DNA of 64,000 nucleotides from Puffinus mauretanicus (lineage: Eukaryota > Chordata > Aves > Procellariiformes > Procellariidae), in contig JAJKFH010003165.1 in the NCBI GenBank assembly GCA_023333565.1, forward strand, positions 1,240,001 through 1,304,000, in the 5' to 3' direction. Under the pieces are notes generated by a model. It saw nothing but the letters and a program-made list of their open reading frames with translations, made no database searches and was not told where the DNA came from. This document shows, piece after piece, positions 12,547 through 25,105 of the stretch (position 1 is the stretch's first letter; each line of letters starts with the position of its first letter). The position numbers were made by a program, and so were the translations under genes.

Positions 12547-12559
12547 GAGAGAAAAAACA

Positions 12560-12720
12560 AGAATCACCATACCAATCAGACCTGTTGTCCGCCTGGTCCA
12601 GTATCCTTTCTCTGACAGCACTCAGTACCCGCTTCAGAGGAAGGTGCAAGAAACCTCGTAATTATAGAATAACCTGATTAATACAGGAAGTTTCGTCCTA
12701 GCCCTAGGCAGTCAGCAGCT
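12560..12720 (-). repeat. Ancient CR1-type LINE 3' end
   Basis: The plus strand reads AGAATCACCATACCAATCAG, then GTCCAGTATCCTTTCTCTGA, then CTTCAGAGGAAGGTGCAAGA. This follows the antisense wording of an old sauropsid CR1 3' end ('taagaacggccatactgggtcagacc ... ctagtccagtatcctgtctccgacagtggccagtacc ... cagaggaaggtgcaagaaacc'). The LINE therefore lies on the minus strand. It is well over 20% diverged and noncoding. Confidence 0.7.
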
Positions 12721-15700
12721 GACTCACCCGCTTGTCTGAAACATAAGATTTTCTATCTGCTCTAATTTTTTTTAATTCTACATGATTTAATAGTGGAAGT
12801 CTCATTACAAATGTACATTGCAAATGTGCATTTGAATCCTATGAAGCATTTTAGGCTTTATTGTAACCTGTAGCTGAGAGTTATATTTGCTAATTATATA
12901 GGTTGTACTATTTTTATCACTGTTAAACTGCCTGCCATTCAATCTCATTGGATGTCCCTTTTAGGGACGTGGGAGTAAGTGGGCCAGAGAGCGTGATTCC
13001 ACTGCCTGTTCCCTCGGCGTCTCACCTGGGAGTGGAGATGCCCAAAGAGGCACACCACAGTCAGCCTTTGGCTTGAGGCATTATCCTGGCATGCAGACTG
13101 CCTCCATTCACATCCCTAACCTGCATCGGAAAGAGAAGGAAATGAATCCTCTCTTTGACACCCTGCATAAGCACAAGTGATCTCATGCTGGCTGAGGGAG
13201 GATGGAGCAGCAGCGGCGGTGTTGCTCATATTTTTGCAAATGCCACATAAATCCTCCAGTGAATCGAGTCAACATTGCTTCTGTACTTAGAGATGAAGGA
13301 GTGTAATGCATTCAGTAAAGTGCTATATAACATCATACCTACAGGGCAGAAGGTGGCTCCTGTGGCTTCAAACTTTCATTACGGCCTTATGTACCAAGGT
13401 AGTCTTAAGGTACAAATAACAGCAGCCTTTTCAAAACGCAGGAAGATGAACAACAATCAATGTAACAACAATCAAAGCTTTCACTATATTTTATATCCTT
13501 TGATTGTTCTCAGAACCTTCCAACAGAGCAAACCCCAGAGAAATATTCTGAGAAAGGACTAAACTACCAATAGGCATGTACAACCTGCAGAACATACGGA
13601 CAAGAAGGTTGGGGTAGGGCTAGACATACCAACAGAAATAAAAATAAATTTAAAAAAGAAAAAAAAAAGCTGAATGGTCTGATCCTCTTCTGTGCTCATT
13701 TATTTTGAGGTAAACTGATTAGCAGGCTGTGAGCCTCAGTTTTGCATCTGGTATAAATTAGTGGCCCTTAATAAGCAGGATGCTTGATTGATACGCCATT
13801 AATATCATCAATGTTCTGTCATTCCACACGGCTGGCTAGCTATGAGGACTAGGTGTACAAGGAGGACCATGCAGACCAGGCAGGATGCACGCAACACGCA
13901 TAGAGGAACTCCACCTTTCAGAAAACATGAATGAGTTTCCTCTCATTGCACAGCAAGCACTGAAAGAATAAGACAAAGACTACTAAAGAAAATTTAGGTA
14001 AGTATTTGAGTATAGAAGAATATTATGGCATTGCTGTATTGTAAAGAAATATTGTACTGTGTATGCTTTGAGAATTTAGGATGTTGTGAGGTGCACTAGC
14101 TACCAAAGAACACAAACACATTACCTGTGTTTTATGTGTGGGTCAAAAGCCGACATTCCAGAATTTCATATTTCAGGAATAGCATAGCTACTAAGCCAAG
14201 CAAGGAAACCAAAATGTAATGATTTCACAAGCCAAAAATAACGGAGCTGATATGTGCAGGATACCTTAGAGGAAAAAAGAATTAAGTTTGCCAGACACAC
14301 CTGAAAGAAGCCTGGAAGAATTTAGTGTTACTAAATACAAAAGCACCAGCGAAAAACAACAGCAGGCGCTCAAGATGTCAAAATATGTTGTGACATGTTT
14401 CAACTGGTGTAGCAACCACGTCATACTAACATAGCAAGATTTGGAAAGACTTCCGACGAGTAGGTCTCCCCCAGCTCTGCTGTGTGCTCCGGGGACTGAC
14501 CTGTGGTTTCAAGCCAAGCCGTAATGCTGCAGGCTTTGATCTCTGGGTGCGCTTCCTTTTATTTCTTGCCTGGGGTCCCAGCTGTTTGCTCAGTTTGTTC
14601 CAGACTGGAGCACAGAAGTAAGCTAATATCCATGAAGTACAGATGGTCAGGGTCCTTGGAGTGAAATAGGGAGCAAACCAAACTGGTAACACAGTCAGAC
14701 CCTGTCATTCTCTCTGAAGCAATAGCAAGAGTTACAGTAAACATGACCAACAGCATATCTTGCAAATAAGGATATGGCAATAAGCTGACCTAACAGAACC
14801 ATCTAAAAAATTATTTTAAGAGTGTAATAACCGACTACACCTTATTGGGACCACTGTTGCTTTGAGTCCACATCAGAAAGGCTACACTTTCTTTCAGTAA
14901 TCTTATTTCACAGTCTCTGGTCTTTATTTGAATGACAGAAGCCAGATCCACAAAAATACCAAAGTACCTAATACCTTAGGAATTAAATTGGAATAGGAAT
15001 CAAAAGGGTATGACTTTTCACGGCAGCAAATGTTACTTCAACTTGCACATTAGAGTGCAGCAGCAGGGCAGCTTAAGCCAACACAAGCCTGTTGCAACCC
15101 TGTTCCCACATCAGTCAGGTATTTCAGTGTGTCACCAATGCTGCTCCTCACCTGCCGCTAGCCATGCTCCGAGCAGAAGGTTGGACCTCTACCTTGATAG
15201 AGGTATTTCCCTCTATCAACTCCCCTCCAGGTCTGACAAGCAGGAAGACTGACACAAGGGAAAGGGCGAAAATGTAAAGGTCCAAAAATCAGTAAGATCG
15301 TAGCAGTGGCAACTTAGGCGAGCTGAGATTGCCATGAGGCTAAACCCTTTGTGGACAAAATCAGCCAAAACCTTCCTGCTTTGCATGCTGTCTCCCTGAA
15401 ACCCTACACTCACACCCAATACATTTTTAGTAAGTGTCATGGTTGTATTCAAATTAGTGTTACAGAAATTTCTCATAATCATATACAATACAGCATATAT
15501 AATAAATGCTAAGAAAACAGGCCTTTAAAATGGTTAAATATACAATGTAAACTATTTCACATTAAAGGTTCAGCTTAATACAGCTTGTGCAGTACAGAAA
15601 CACACTGGAAGAATACTAGATAATTGCTGTCCTCCCATACTGAAATGTATTACTTATCTCATACGGCTATTTCAAGTAAAAGTGGCAAGTTAAAAGGGAA

Positions 15701-18700
15701 TGGGTGAAGTTCTGAAACTTTAATTTATCATGGCCTAAACTTAAGAAAAAGTATTTTAGAAGTTTGCAAAATGACCCTGGTTGTGCCATCTGTACAGAAG
15801 AGATAATGAATTGACAGTGACATCTCAAAACATTTTGATAAAAGGCTTTTCTCACACTTTTACAAAAGTGCTGCCTGGCGATGGAAGCTGCCCCTGATTA
15901 GCTCAGGCCATAGGGGCTTTCAGATATTTGAAAGAAACCAAATTTGCTTCAGCAGAAAGAATAAACATCTCTTCCCATTCACGCCTTTGCACCGACACTA
16001 TATAATTACTTTTCATTTCACCAAAAGACTCTCCTGGATTCTCTATTCCTCCCACAATTTCAAAATTACAATATGTCTGCTTGCAGTTGAATGGATATGT
16101 ACATATGGCACTAAGTAAATTATTTAACTAAAAAGCAGTTAATGTTGATAGGAATTATGTTATTGGCTTGTACAGAACTCACGCGCACATTTCATTGTGA
16201 TAATACCTGGTTTATAGATCTTTAATCAAAACCAAGCAAAGGATTTGAATTGCTTTTTCTCCTTCAGTGTGATGCAATTTGTTAACCTGTATGGCTATAA
16301 AAAGCCTTGGAGACAATATGAAATGCTATCTCATTGATCTCTCTCCTGCCTTTCTTGACGTAACTGTCAACAACCATCTCACGATTTCATTCCTAAAATC
16401 CAGGGGTGAAAAACGAAGGAAAGAAAATTAAATAGTGTTTTCATTTACGTAGTTTCACGTAGTATTTGCAAAAGCAGTTGTTTTGAAAGCCAGAAAGGGC
16501 TTTTCCTCAGACAAATAAAAGGCACTGTAAGGACAGCTACTATATACCTCCACAGAGGGATCGCCGGCAAAGTCACTAGGTGTATTCAGTCTTCGGTCAT
16601 TCTTCTAAAATGAAGATATGTGTCTACCCAGTCACATCACAGTAGCTACCAGGGCTGACGTTCACGAGTAACAGTGGATAGCTGGTGATTCGGTACAGCA
16701 GTACACGGTTCCAAATGGTTTCCTGGTTTCGTTCAGTTTCTGAAGTTACTGGCTTTTAATGCATCCGGGGGACTGCCATTTCATGTAAGATGCATTACTA
16801 CCCTGGAGACATGACTGGTGCATGTGTTACAGCCAATACTGTTGCTTTAAAACATTTGATACAAGAATATGTGCTATAACTCATGCAAGGTGTGCGTACA
16901 TAGCATTGTTCAGCTTGCACCTAAGACTGCTCAGAGATATCAGTGGTTAAGAAAGTCTGGCACAAAATGTCAAAGGCTTCTGCAGACCAGCTTCCTCAGA
17001 GGTCTCATTCTCTCCACCCGTTAAAGCAGTTTATTTTTTTTTCCACATAGTCTGCTATCCACATGCAGAGAAAAATGGAAGACAGACCAGGGCCCCAAAG
17101 AGAACAGAGAGGAAGCACCTTATAAGAGCATGGAAAAAAACCAAAACACAGCAACAATACAACAACAACAACAAGCCTAACATTACTTAAGGCATAATTT
17201 GGCACTGCCTGTTATAGATTTTTGTTCCTAGATGCAGTTTTCTGCATTTAAGAGAGGGATATGGCACTTTAAGGTACTAAAAGGCAATCCAAAAAATAAA
17301 CAAAATAATCATTAGCTACTGAGAGTTAGAAAACGTTCCCAAATTGCAAAATTAATGAGTACTAATGCACTGCATTCTGTAAGCCACAGCTGTTTATAGC
17401 TGCACAACAAGTGCAGCATCCCATTATATGACCAGCGAGAAAAGAGGAGGAATCAAATGTGGTGCCTGTCCTCAGAAGCAGGATATTAATTGTTGAAATG
17501 AATCTCAGTCACGCAGAGGAAAACATACCAACAGTCTGCAGAAAAAACAGACACCCAAGGTGTGCAGGTCCCTTCACTAACTAGAGTAAGAGAAGCAGCA
17601 GAGTCACATCTGCAAAGTACTTTGGAGGCTACCTACACTTCTTGGCAAGCCCAATTAGTTCAGGCAGAAAACCTATGCTAGTACAGTTATATTGTGCCTG
17701 GCATTCAGCTTCACATTGTCCAGTGCTGCACCCAGTGTCTTACCGACAAAGCAAAGCATGACAAATACTTGTCCAAGGAAGAAAACGACATTTCAAAGTC
17801 AGCTTTTGAGCCCTCATTTACACAGACAACTTGCTCCAATTTGGACAGGTCTGAAATCGCTCTAAATCTTGAAAGCCTGCAGGACATCACACTGTTACAA
17901 ATCTCGCTTTGGCTCCAAAAGCAAATGCCTCCTAGGAGGTCAAGGCACACACCCTGGGCAAAGGTGGGAGGGAGAGAAAGCAGAGTAACAGGGATCCTCT
18001 TATGCCGTACAACTCTGGTTTTGCAGCTGAAGGATCTTGAGTGATTTAAGGGCTTTTAACGATCCATTTAAAATGAGTCTGATCCTTTTACTCTCTGTTA
18101 AAAGAAAGAATTGTAATTCTTATTTTTAAAGCATCTATGACTTTCTAATCAGACTAATAAACGTAAAAATGAAATACTAATTAAAAAAATACCAACTCTT
18201 CGCATGAGCAGAATCAAAATGCTAGCCTTAAAATGGAATGTAAGCTAAAGCAACTAATGTTGCAAAATCAAGCAATGGTTCTGCTAACTCACCACCATCA
18301 CCCCTTCTTAGTGAAGAAGTTCCAAAGCCATGTAAGAGTACATTGCTAGAACGGCAAACTGTATTTTATCCAAGCCACTTAAGTGATTTTAAAGAATAAT
18401 TATGCACAGTCTTCACTGGGAAAAGAAACGCCAATTTTGTTTATGATCACATCATCCTCATTGACATTTATTTTGCAAACCTTTAAATTCAGAGCTAAAG
18501 GACTATGGTAAATCTAAGAATTAGGATATTAACTATACAGAATCAAAATACACATTTTCTCATTGCCGATATAACGAATATATTAGATAAACCAAAAGAG
18601 CTGACATGGCAGAAATGGAGGAGAATTGTTAGTCCCAGTCAGAACTGACCTTTTGCCTCATTCTTTAAACATGGCATTTTTATTTTTATTTTTTTGGTTA

Positions 18701-18941
18701 ATGACATTTGCTGTAATTCCTCAATGAATTACAGGCCCTTATATTATCAGCGTTTTCTTGGGTAAATGAAATCACGAAGTACCAAAACAAGGCACAGTAC
18801 AGTATCTCTGTGCAATGAATCAAAACAGTTGAACATGAACTGTGTAAGGCTGAAGCAGGAATTAGGATTCCAAGGAGATACAGTTAAGAGCAGGGCTGCA
18901 GCGCTGTGCCACAGACTGCACAGCTCACACTGCCCACTTAC
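12721..18941. other. Long noncoding stretch
   Basis: About 6.2 kb with no convincing gene. It includes a strong plus-strand splice-bounded noncoding segment at 13954-13997, an 8-bp hairpin at 15196-15217, a (CAA)n tract at about 17160-17174, and a region at 17694-18044 open in several frames on both strands. A TATAAAA-containing, TCF-site-bearing AT-rich tract lies at about 16120-16330. Confidence 0.65.
15196..15217. repeat. Perfect 8-bp hairpin
   Basis: GATAGAGG, loop TATTTC, CCTCTATC. Confidence 0.75.
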
Positions 18942-19058
18942 TTGATGAAGTAGTCTCTTGCATCTCTGTTTGCCGTCATCTCCCATCCATAAGGTGTCCC
19001 CTGGTTCAAGCTCCAGGTCCCTGAAGGGTGAGGCCAGCCTGAAGACTTGTTCCTGTGG
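18942..19058 (-). CDS. Candidate coding exon B, unidentified protein
   Basis: This 117-base segment on the minus strand is open for 39 codons and is symmetric (phase 0 at both ends). It is preceded by a textbook acceptor: a long pyrimidine tract (TTCTTCCCTCCTCTTTC, TTTTTCTCCCCC) ending in ATTGCAG at 19059-19065. It is followed by a consensus donor, CAA then GTAAGT, at 18936-18944. The peptide is mixed and protein-like, with an acidic stretch [16 protein letters not shown] followed by a basic [10 protein letters not shown] end. It lies one 174-base intron downstream of candidate exon A, and the reading phase agrees across that intron. I do not recognise the family. Pseudo-exons are frequent in vertebrate introns, so this is a candidate only. 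No further exon was placed with confidence on either side. Confidence 0.4.
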
Positions 19059-19232
19059 CTGCAATTTTGGAGCAGGGGGAGAAAAAGAAAGAGGAGGGAA
19101 GAAAAAAAAGTGATTTGTCTGCTGATTTATTCTTCTGATTTACTTATTTCACATTCACTTGGCACCTGAATACTTTCAAAGTTGTGAAATTTGCAGCCAG
19201 GCAAACAAAAACAGGTTAACAGGCCTACTTAC
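19059..19232 (-). other. Putative 174-base intron between exons A and B
   Basis: It runs from GTAAGTAGGCC to TTGCAG on the minus strand. It has a polypyrimidine tract of about 45 bases before the acceptor, and stop codons in the reading frame. Short introns of this size are common in birds. Confidence 0.38.
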
Positions 19233-19408
19233 ATTTGTAATATTTTCCCAGTGAGTGGAAAGATACACTGTCACTTCTAATGGTCTTTGAGCCCAAGCCT
19301 TTGGCAGGTGAATCAATCCCACACCCACTATACTGATTTTCAACAGTTTTTCATACAAGGGACAGAGAGCATTTTCATTCATCGCCATCCCCTCGTCAAA
19401 TGCCAGTT
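19233..19408 (-). CDS. Candidate coding exon A, unidentified protein
   Basis: The segment carries 58 open codons on the minus strand after two bases that would complete a split codon. It ends in a perfect donor (AAT then GTAAGT, plus-strand 19227-19235), in phase with exon B. The peptide is protein-like: a hydrophobic strand KISIVGVGLIHLPKAW followed by VTVYLSTHWENITN, which contains a potential N-glycosylation site (NIT). The 5' boundary is less sure. The best acceptor is CTGAG at 19409-19413, beneath a T-rich tract; an in-frame alternative lies 22 bases further in. An in-frame TGA just upstream supports an exon start here. With exon B it encodes 97 codons. I cannot assign a family. Confidence 0.38.
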
Positions 19409-21224
19409 CTCAGTACAGTTTTAGCCAAAAAAACCCAAGGAACCAAACCAAACCAAACAACCCACCACACGGCTGCACATCGCACACGTGGTGCACGACC
19501 TGGCACGAGAAGGAACATCAACACCCACTCTCGTTGCTAGCAAACCATTTTTTGCTTCATATGTCAGAATGAAGGAAGACTGTAACACTTCTGTATATGG
19601 ATGCTAAATTGATTCAATATACAGATGCTGCTGCACTTGATCGTTATCCCTTTAGCTCTTCCTCCAAATGACATTTAAAAGGCCGCAGCATCTCTGAGCA
19701 CACACACTGTTACGTATCACTGCTCGAGCACCCTCTGCCAGTATTCCTATTCCTGAGCAAGGGCCAAGTCTTACCGTCTTAAATAAAGGAGTAGCTTATA
19801 CAGCTCACCTAAGTGAGGGAGATTCAGCAGCGCACCCAAGTGACAGCATTTCCCCACTAGATCCGAAACATTTTGTGAGGTGCCCATCTACTGACTCCAT
19901 ACACAAAAAAGATACAGCTAGCAAGAATCCCCCTCCAGTTTCCCATAGGAAACCCCAACTTTTGCACTGATGTTTTACTCCTCACTTGTAGGAATTATGC
20001 TAGATGTTACCACATATTCCCGCTTTCTGCTGTGGGACCTAGAGGTACAGAATGCAACAAATAGGTCTTTCAGCAAAATTAAACAAGTCATTAATATCTA
20101 TGTACAATCTGAAAAAGAGAAAGAGCACGAAAAGGAGGCAGGGCAACCAAAGATGCTAAAGACCGGCTGAAAGCGCATCACAGACAGGCAAAGATGAATC
20201 AGCACACAACACTGAATACAATCTGAAATTTAGTCATGCAAACCAAAACCACACAAAATAAGAGCATGTTTTGAATTAGTTGCCTTCTCCCTCTCTGCCT
20301 TTTCTCCACCCATCAGACATATTACAGCTTATTTGCTAGATTTATTTAAGTTCAGATGCTAGCAAGGAACTTACTATCTCTTGCCTTAGATAGAGATGTA
20401 AGAACTTATTTCCTTTAAAGAAAAAGAGCGCAATATAACCTGGCGAACACTATTCTGAAGGAACAGAATTGGTCTCCACAGACAACTCGACAATTCATTG
20501 CAAATAGCTAAACTCAACAAAGTTGTACATAGTTAATCTTTCCCAAAGGGGGAATGCATCATTAAAAACAAACTAGCTACTTCCCCTCCCCCTTTATTTC
20601 AAGGTTTAATCATTACTGAGAAAAGATATGGTGCTTCAAAATATAATTTACATGTAAAGTACAGCATTACAATGGAGTGCTAGATATCATTTGATTTACC
20701 AATTACATTAAGTACTCTATCTTCAAGGAGTAGAAAAACATTTCTGTTAGCATATTCAAACACTGGTATTTGCCATAAGACGGGGCTTAAGTCTAATATT
20801 TGAACATGCTAGAAATCTTAATAAAATTACAGTTATTCATGGCTAATGAAACACATAAATGTCAGATATGCTACATTACCCCAGACAAATGCAACTAACC
20901 CATTCCTGCTCAAAGGAATTAATTAAAAAACAGGCATCTGAGGAAAGAAATACTTTCAACGCTCTCTCATGCAGTTTCATGTGAAGTGGAGCTTAAGCAT
21001 TTCTGTTTCTCCATAGGCTTGACAGAGGGAGAAAAGGTGCTCCCCTTCTTTTAGAAGGAGCAAATCAAAAAATCAAAAAATGACATCTTAACCACATTTA
21101 TAGACTTTAAATTACACTTTAGAGTATTTGGGATCCTAAACATTGCAGTTAACTAAATAAAGTAGGAAGTAACCTATTTTATCTGGACTACAAAGGGATA
21201 CCCATGCATTTAACACTTTTCACT
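19409..21224. other. Noncoding stretch
   Basis: It begins with an AAACC-type simple repeat (19441-19459). Isolated splice-like signals occur (for example TTTCTTTAAAG / GTAAGT bounding 38 bases on the minus strand near 20350-20390), but no exon chain could be built. Confidence 0.65.
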
Positions 21225-21325
21225 TTAAATGTGTTTGACAACCTCTGTGCTGTAGTTTCTCCATCTCTAAAATGGGTACAGTGACATTTAAATTCCCATG
21301 TAAAGCACATCAAACTTCTATCATC
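21225..21325 (+). repeat. MIR/CORE-type SINE relic
   Basis: The text GACAACCTCTGTGCTGTAGT, TTTCTCCATCTCTAAAATGG and CATGTAAAGCACATC follows the core of MIR-type tRNA-SINEs ('cctctgtgcctcagtttctccatctgtaaaatggg ... atgtaaagcgcttt'). It is an old amniote repeat, diverged and partial. Confidence 0.6.
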
Positions 21326-24300
21326 AGATAATTTGTAGGAGCATAGGACAGTAATGATGATCAATACTATTCCTCTCTGCATTCAAACTAAGGGCTCATC
21401 TTTGTATGCATTATAACATTAGTGGATTTTAAGGTAAATTTAATTCTCCTGAAAGCTGTTTTTGAGCCCTTAAAATATTAAGGGTGTCAGAACCTATCAT
21501 ATATGACAGGCAATAACTGTCCTACTTAACTATAGATATATCTATATCTGATCTAGTCCTCCAGACTTTCTTATAATCAGTGGGAGAGAAATTAGCACTT
21601 GAGACATTAGATGTGTGCAAATTCGATGAGGTGGCTCCAGACATGGGAAAAACAAATACTCACAGAACGTTTCCTATAGTCATTGTACAATTCAATAATA
21701 AACACTCATATCACGTACAAAACAAGGTTTGTACACTCAAAGGTCATTAGCGCTGGTGATTCCCAGCTGCCTGTACAGTCTGAAAAAATGAGAGAATAAA
21801 CGGAATTATTTCTTTTTATACACCTTCGTCCACTGGTTGAATGTTATTCCGCTTGTCTGCAAGGATTCTGTTCAATAGCCACTACAAGGGGCAAAAGATG
21901 GCAAAGACGAGATAAATGCCAGAAGGAATATCAAAGTCTCTGGAGGAAACCATACACAGGTCAGGCATTTCACCTGCGGGAAGGACAAAGCCATCTTGGC
22001 AGGCTTTAAGTCAAGGTGATACCTTGGTGGTGAAGATGATCATCAGGCCACGGGAGATCCTGGTCCAAAACCTACCTCCCTGCAGGTGATCTTGGATAAA
22101 TCCCTCAGCTCACTGATCACCATTGGCCACGTTCTTCCCTCACAGGCAAAAGAGGAGGAGCACACCAAGACTGCCTAGCTTTCTGGAAGACCTGCACACT
22201 TCCAAAGACCAGAAAGATAAAGAAAACGTGCCTTCTACCTCAGCAAGCCCTCCTGCAGAGGAAGCACTGGCACGGCTGTAGCTCGCTGCTTGCTGTCCAT
22301 CGCTGCCCCTCCTTGCTGACAGCAATCAGACCTGCTGCTGGCACAGCTCTTAGGTGGCAAACTTCATCATGAAAGCCTAGGCCAGCATTGTGCCAGCAGA
22401 GGTCTGAAAACAAGGCAGCATTAGCTATGGTATCTCATCAACCTGCTTTTGACATTCTTGCTGCAGAAGTAGGAAACTGATCCCTCTGAATTGCTTTACA
22501 TTGAACAATCAGTTCATTAAATCACTTCAGTGGCGTGTAAGGAACAAACGTGCCCTATGGAGGGACCTTCTGACTGAGAATAAAACAGCTGTGCCACAGT
22601 GAACATCTTCAGGTCAGCCTTTTTTCTGCCCTGTGCTTGAGGCATGACTGAAACATGAGTTCATATGTAAAGTCTCCTGTACTCGACACCAGCAGTATGC
22701 GACTTACATGATATGCCGAACATACTCAGCATAAACCATGGTACAAACAAGAAGTGAAGGTCTGTAATAGTATCCACCTCTTTTGCAAAGATCAAAACTG
22801 GAACACTTTGAATTTTTACAGCATACTATTAGAGCCTAATGTCCAGAGCAGTTTAGATAGTGTTAATGCTGAAAGCAGAAAGCCACACTATTCATTTTTT
22901 AAAACACTGAAAAATCAAGCGTTTAAATTTTCTGAAAAATTCAGTTAAAAAAAAAAAAAAGCATATACGGATTCAGCAATAAGCACATAATATTGCCCAG
23001 AACTTATTTTTTTAACCAGCAACTGGAGATTCCTCTCAATAGGTTTTTGCTCTAGAAATCTTGATAGATTCTTTAATTGTATCATCTCTATAGCCCAAGC
23101 CTGTAAATTTTGTTATAAATGTAGTGCTTCCCTGAACTGGCGGAAACAAAGCTCTTGGGCTGCAATTTTAAAACAGCATAAACCGGCACTGACACAAAAG
23201 CAGCATTCCCATCCTCCCGGCATCAGACAGTTCCACTTCACATCACAGTTGCTCTTGTGCCAACGCAAGTAAACTGGATCACCTTAAAACTTGCGGCTAG
23301 TTTATCCAGACTTATCTCTGCCTACTCCATAGCCTCACAGATGGCCACATGGCAGGAAAAATGAAGGGCAGGACAAAAACTGCCTGCTTCAGATAGTCCT
23401 CGGGCAAAGACAAGACAGAAAACGTTCGACTAAAATGGAATGCCCCAACTTTATTTAGGATATTCAGTGCCTACTGGGGCATAACACTCAGTATAGAGGA
23501 TTACAGTGCCTACCCACCCCGAAGACAGACATGTTTACGTCTACCCTTCTCCGTGGACAGGGGATACAAAAATTCTGTTTCCTTAGGAATGAAGTTGCAC
23601 AAAGAGTTAGTAGGTCTGCTTTATCACTGGAGTAGTCTTCACTCCCTCGCCCAAGAATCCCAACTTGCACTTTGCTGACAGACTTAAAACAGCAATAAAA
23701 GGTAGTAGCAACCTTGAAATCCTCCATTTTTATTTTTATTTTTAATAATGATTTGAAGAAGGCAGAAACCTGGTTAGCCTTGGTCATAGTGACCTTCATT
23801 CCCGCTCCCCATAACCTCAGGGAGATGGCTATCCTTTCAAAGCAATCATCTTCATAGGCCTGGACTGATGAGTCCTTATAGCGACAGGTTGCCTCTTTGG
23901 TAGAAATCCTGAAGAAGGTATCTCAAGAAGGAGTTGAAGACCATCTCTGGTGTTTAGGGTCTCAGTGAAGAGTTGGAGATTCAGCTCTCTTCTAAAGCAG
24001 ACAGCTGAATTTGCAATCTTTCTACCTGTATTTACTAGCTCTCCACTGACTCTAATTTGGAGCTTCAACATCTCACTCCACGTAGACACCAAAATTTGAA
24101 TTTCAAGCATACGAACCTGGAGATGAATTATACATCACCCTCAGAAGAATACCTTGCAACAAATGGTGAGCCCTTATCTTTAAATTCCTGTAAAACGTGA
24201 TAAAATTGGCAATTTTTATCACCTTGTTATTTATTGCTCATTCTATACCCCCTTCCAAAACACCTAAGAACAGCACCAAACCACGTGCAAACACCTTCCA

Positions 24301-25049
24301 AGCTCCTGGTACCATTAGTTTTAAGTGAGAAATTTTACACTACATTTATCAAATCAGCTTTTTTAATCTCAAGAGCTTTAGAATTTTGGGGTAGATACCA
24401 CCTATCAATTTGTTACCATTTGCTTCAGTGATCTGATCTCTAAGGTCATGTACTAACTTTTCAAGTTAGGGCATAACTTCAGAAAAGTCCCCAATAAAGA
24501 AGCTCCCCTTGGGAATCCCCCTCCAACACACAGCTGCAAAAAATACTTATCTATCTTTATCCTGTGGCCTTATTTTCTCCAAGTGTTGCTTTTATTAATG
24601 AGTATCTGTTAGCTCACAAATTCTAGTAAAGGCTGAAATTATCCAGAGTTTCTGATAGAAATCTTCATAATTGTGTGAAATCTCTGTATGTGGAGCCATG
24701 TATAATTTCCCTAAATATAAATAATTTGAAATATTAATATTCTAGGCAAGTTTCCTCTTTAGTTATTAGTAACTTTTTAAGCATTTACCTTGGATTTCCT
24801 CTGCTGGATTAAAATAGTAGACGGATTACATTCTAATACTCTTTTCCAGCAATCCTTTGAACTACATAGCTGTAACTGCAGTGCATGACTAAAGTTACAA
24901 AACTTGTACTATGAAGATTCACAGTACAATGCCGTGGTTACCACTTGGATATTTGGTATTTTGGAATCATCTCATTTAACATCTTGGTTATTCTCATAGT
25001 ACTTCTTTATTTACAGCACTTCTTCATTCCTGAAAAAACTATCTATAGG
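21326..25049. other. Noncoding stretch
   Basis: It contains a 16-bp perfect palindrome TATAGATATATCTATA (21531-21546), a possible MIR fragment at about 22083-22130 (GTGATCTTGGATAAATCCCT resembles MIR 'gtgaccttgggcaaatccct') and a poly-A run at 22947-22960. Two adjoining minus-strand open frames (about 23488-23799 and 23829-24110) lack splice sites and known motifs. No gene was supported. Confidence 0.6.
22947..22960. repeat. Poly-A run (14)
   Basis: Fourteen consecutive A; no retrocopy could be recognised upstream of it. Confidence 0.95.
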
Positions 25050-25105
25050 GTGGTCAGTGACTCGCCCAAGGCTGACCATCTAACATAAGTCAGCATTGCT
25101 AATGG
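25050..25105 (-). repeat. MIR-type SINE relic
   Basis: GGTCAGTGACTCGCCCAAGG followed by CTGACCATC...AGTCAGC matches the antisense MIR wording 'ggttaagtgacttgcccaaggtcacacag...agtaagtggc'. It is short and diverged. Confidence 0.45.

Larger units (their letters stand above)
5641..12555. other. Long noncoding stretch, AT-rich
   Basis: About 6.9 kb without a believable gene. It holds a (CT)n microsatellite at 6211-6232, perfect short hairpins at 7254-7280, 7516-7540, 8274-8317 and 9680-9701, and a homeodomain-site-like AT-rich tract with an X-box-like palindrome near 10080. A poly-A run at 12530-12546 adjoins the next CR1 relic. Open frames of 60-86 codons occur at chance level. Confidence 0.7.

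Noticed and set aside
22063..22125. 63-base minus-strand splice-bounded segment open for 21 codons
   Set aside because: Its plus strand reads like a MIR-type SINE phrase (GTGATCTTGGATAAATCCCT), so the coding look probably comes from repeat sequence.
23488..24110. Two consecutive minus-strand open frames resembling a split gene
   Set aside because: They are in different registers, separated by a stop, with no splice sites at the edges, no poly-A tail and no recognised family. A frameshifted retrocopy could not be shown.
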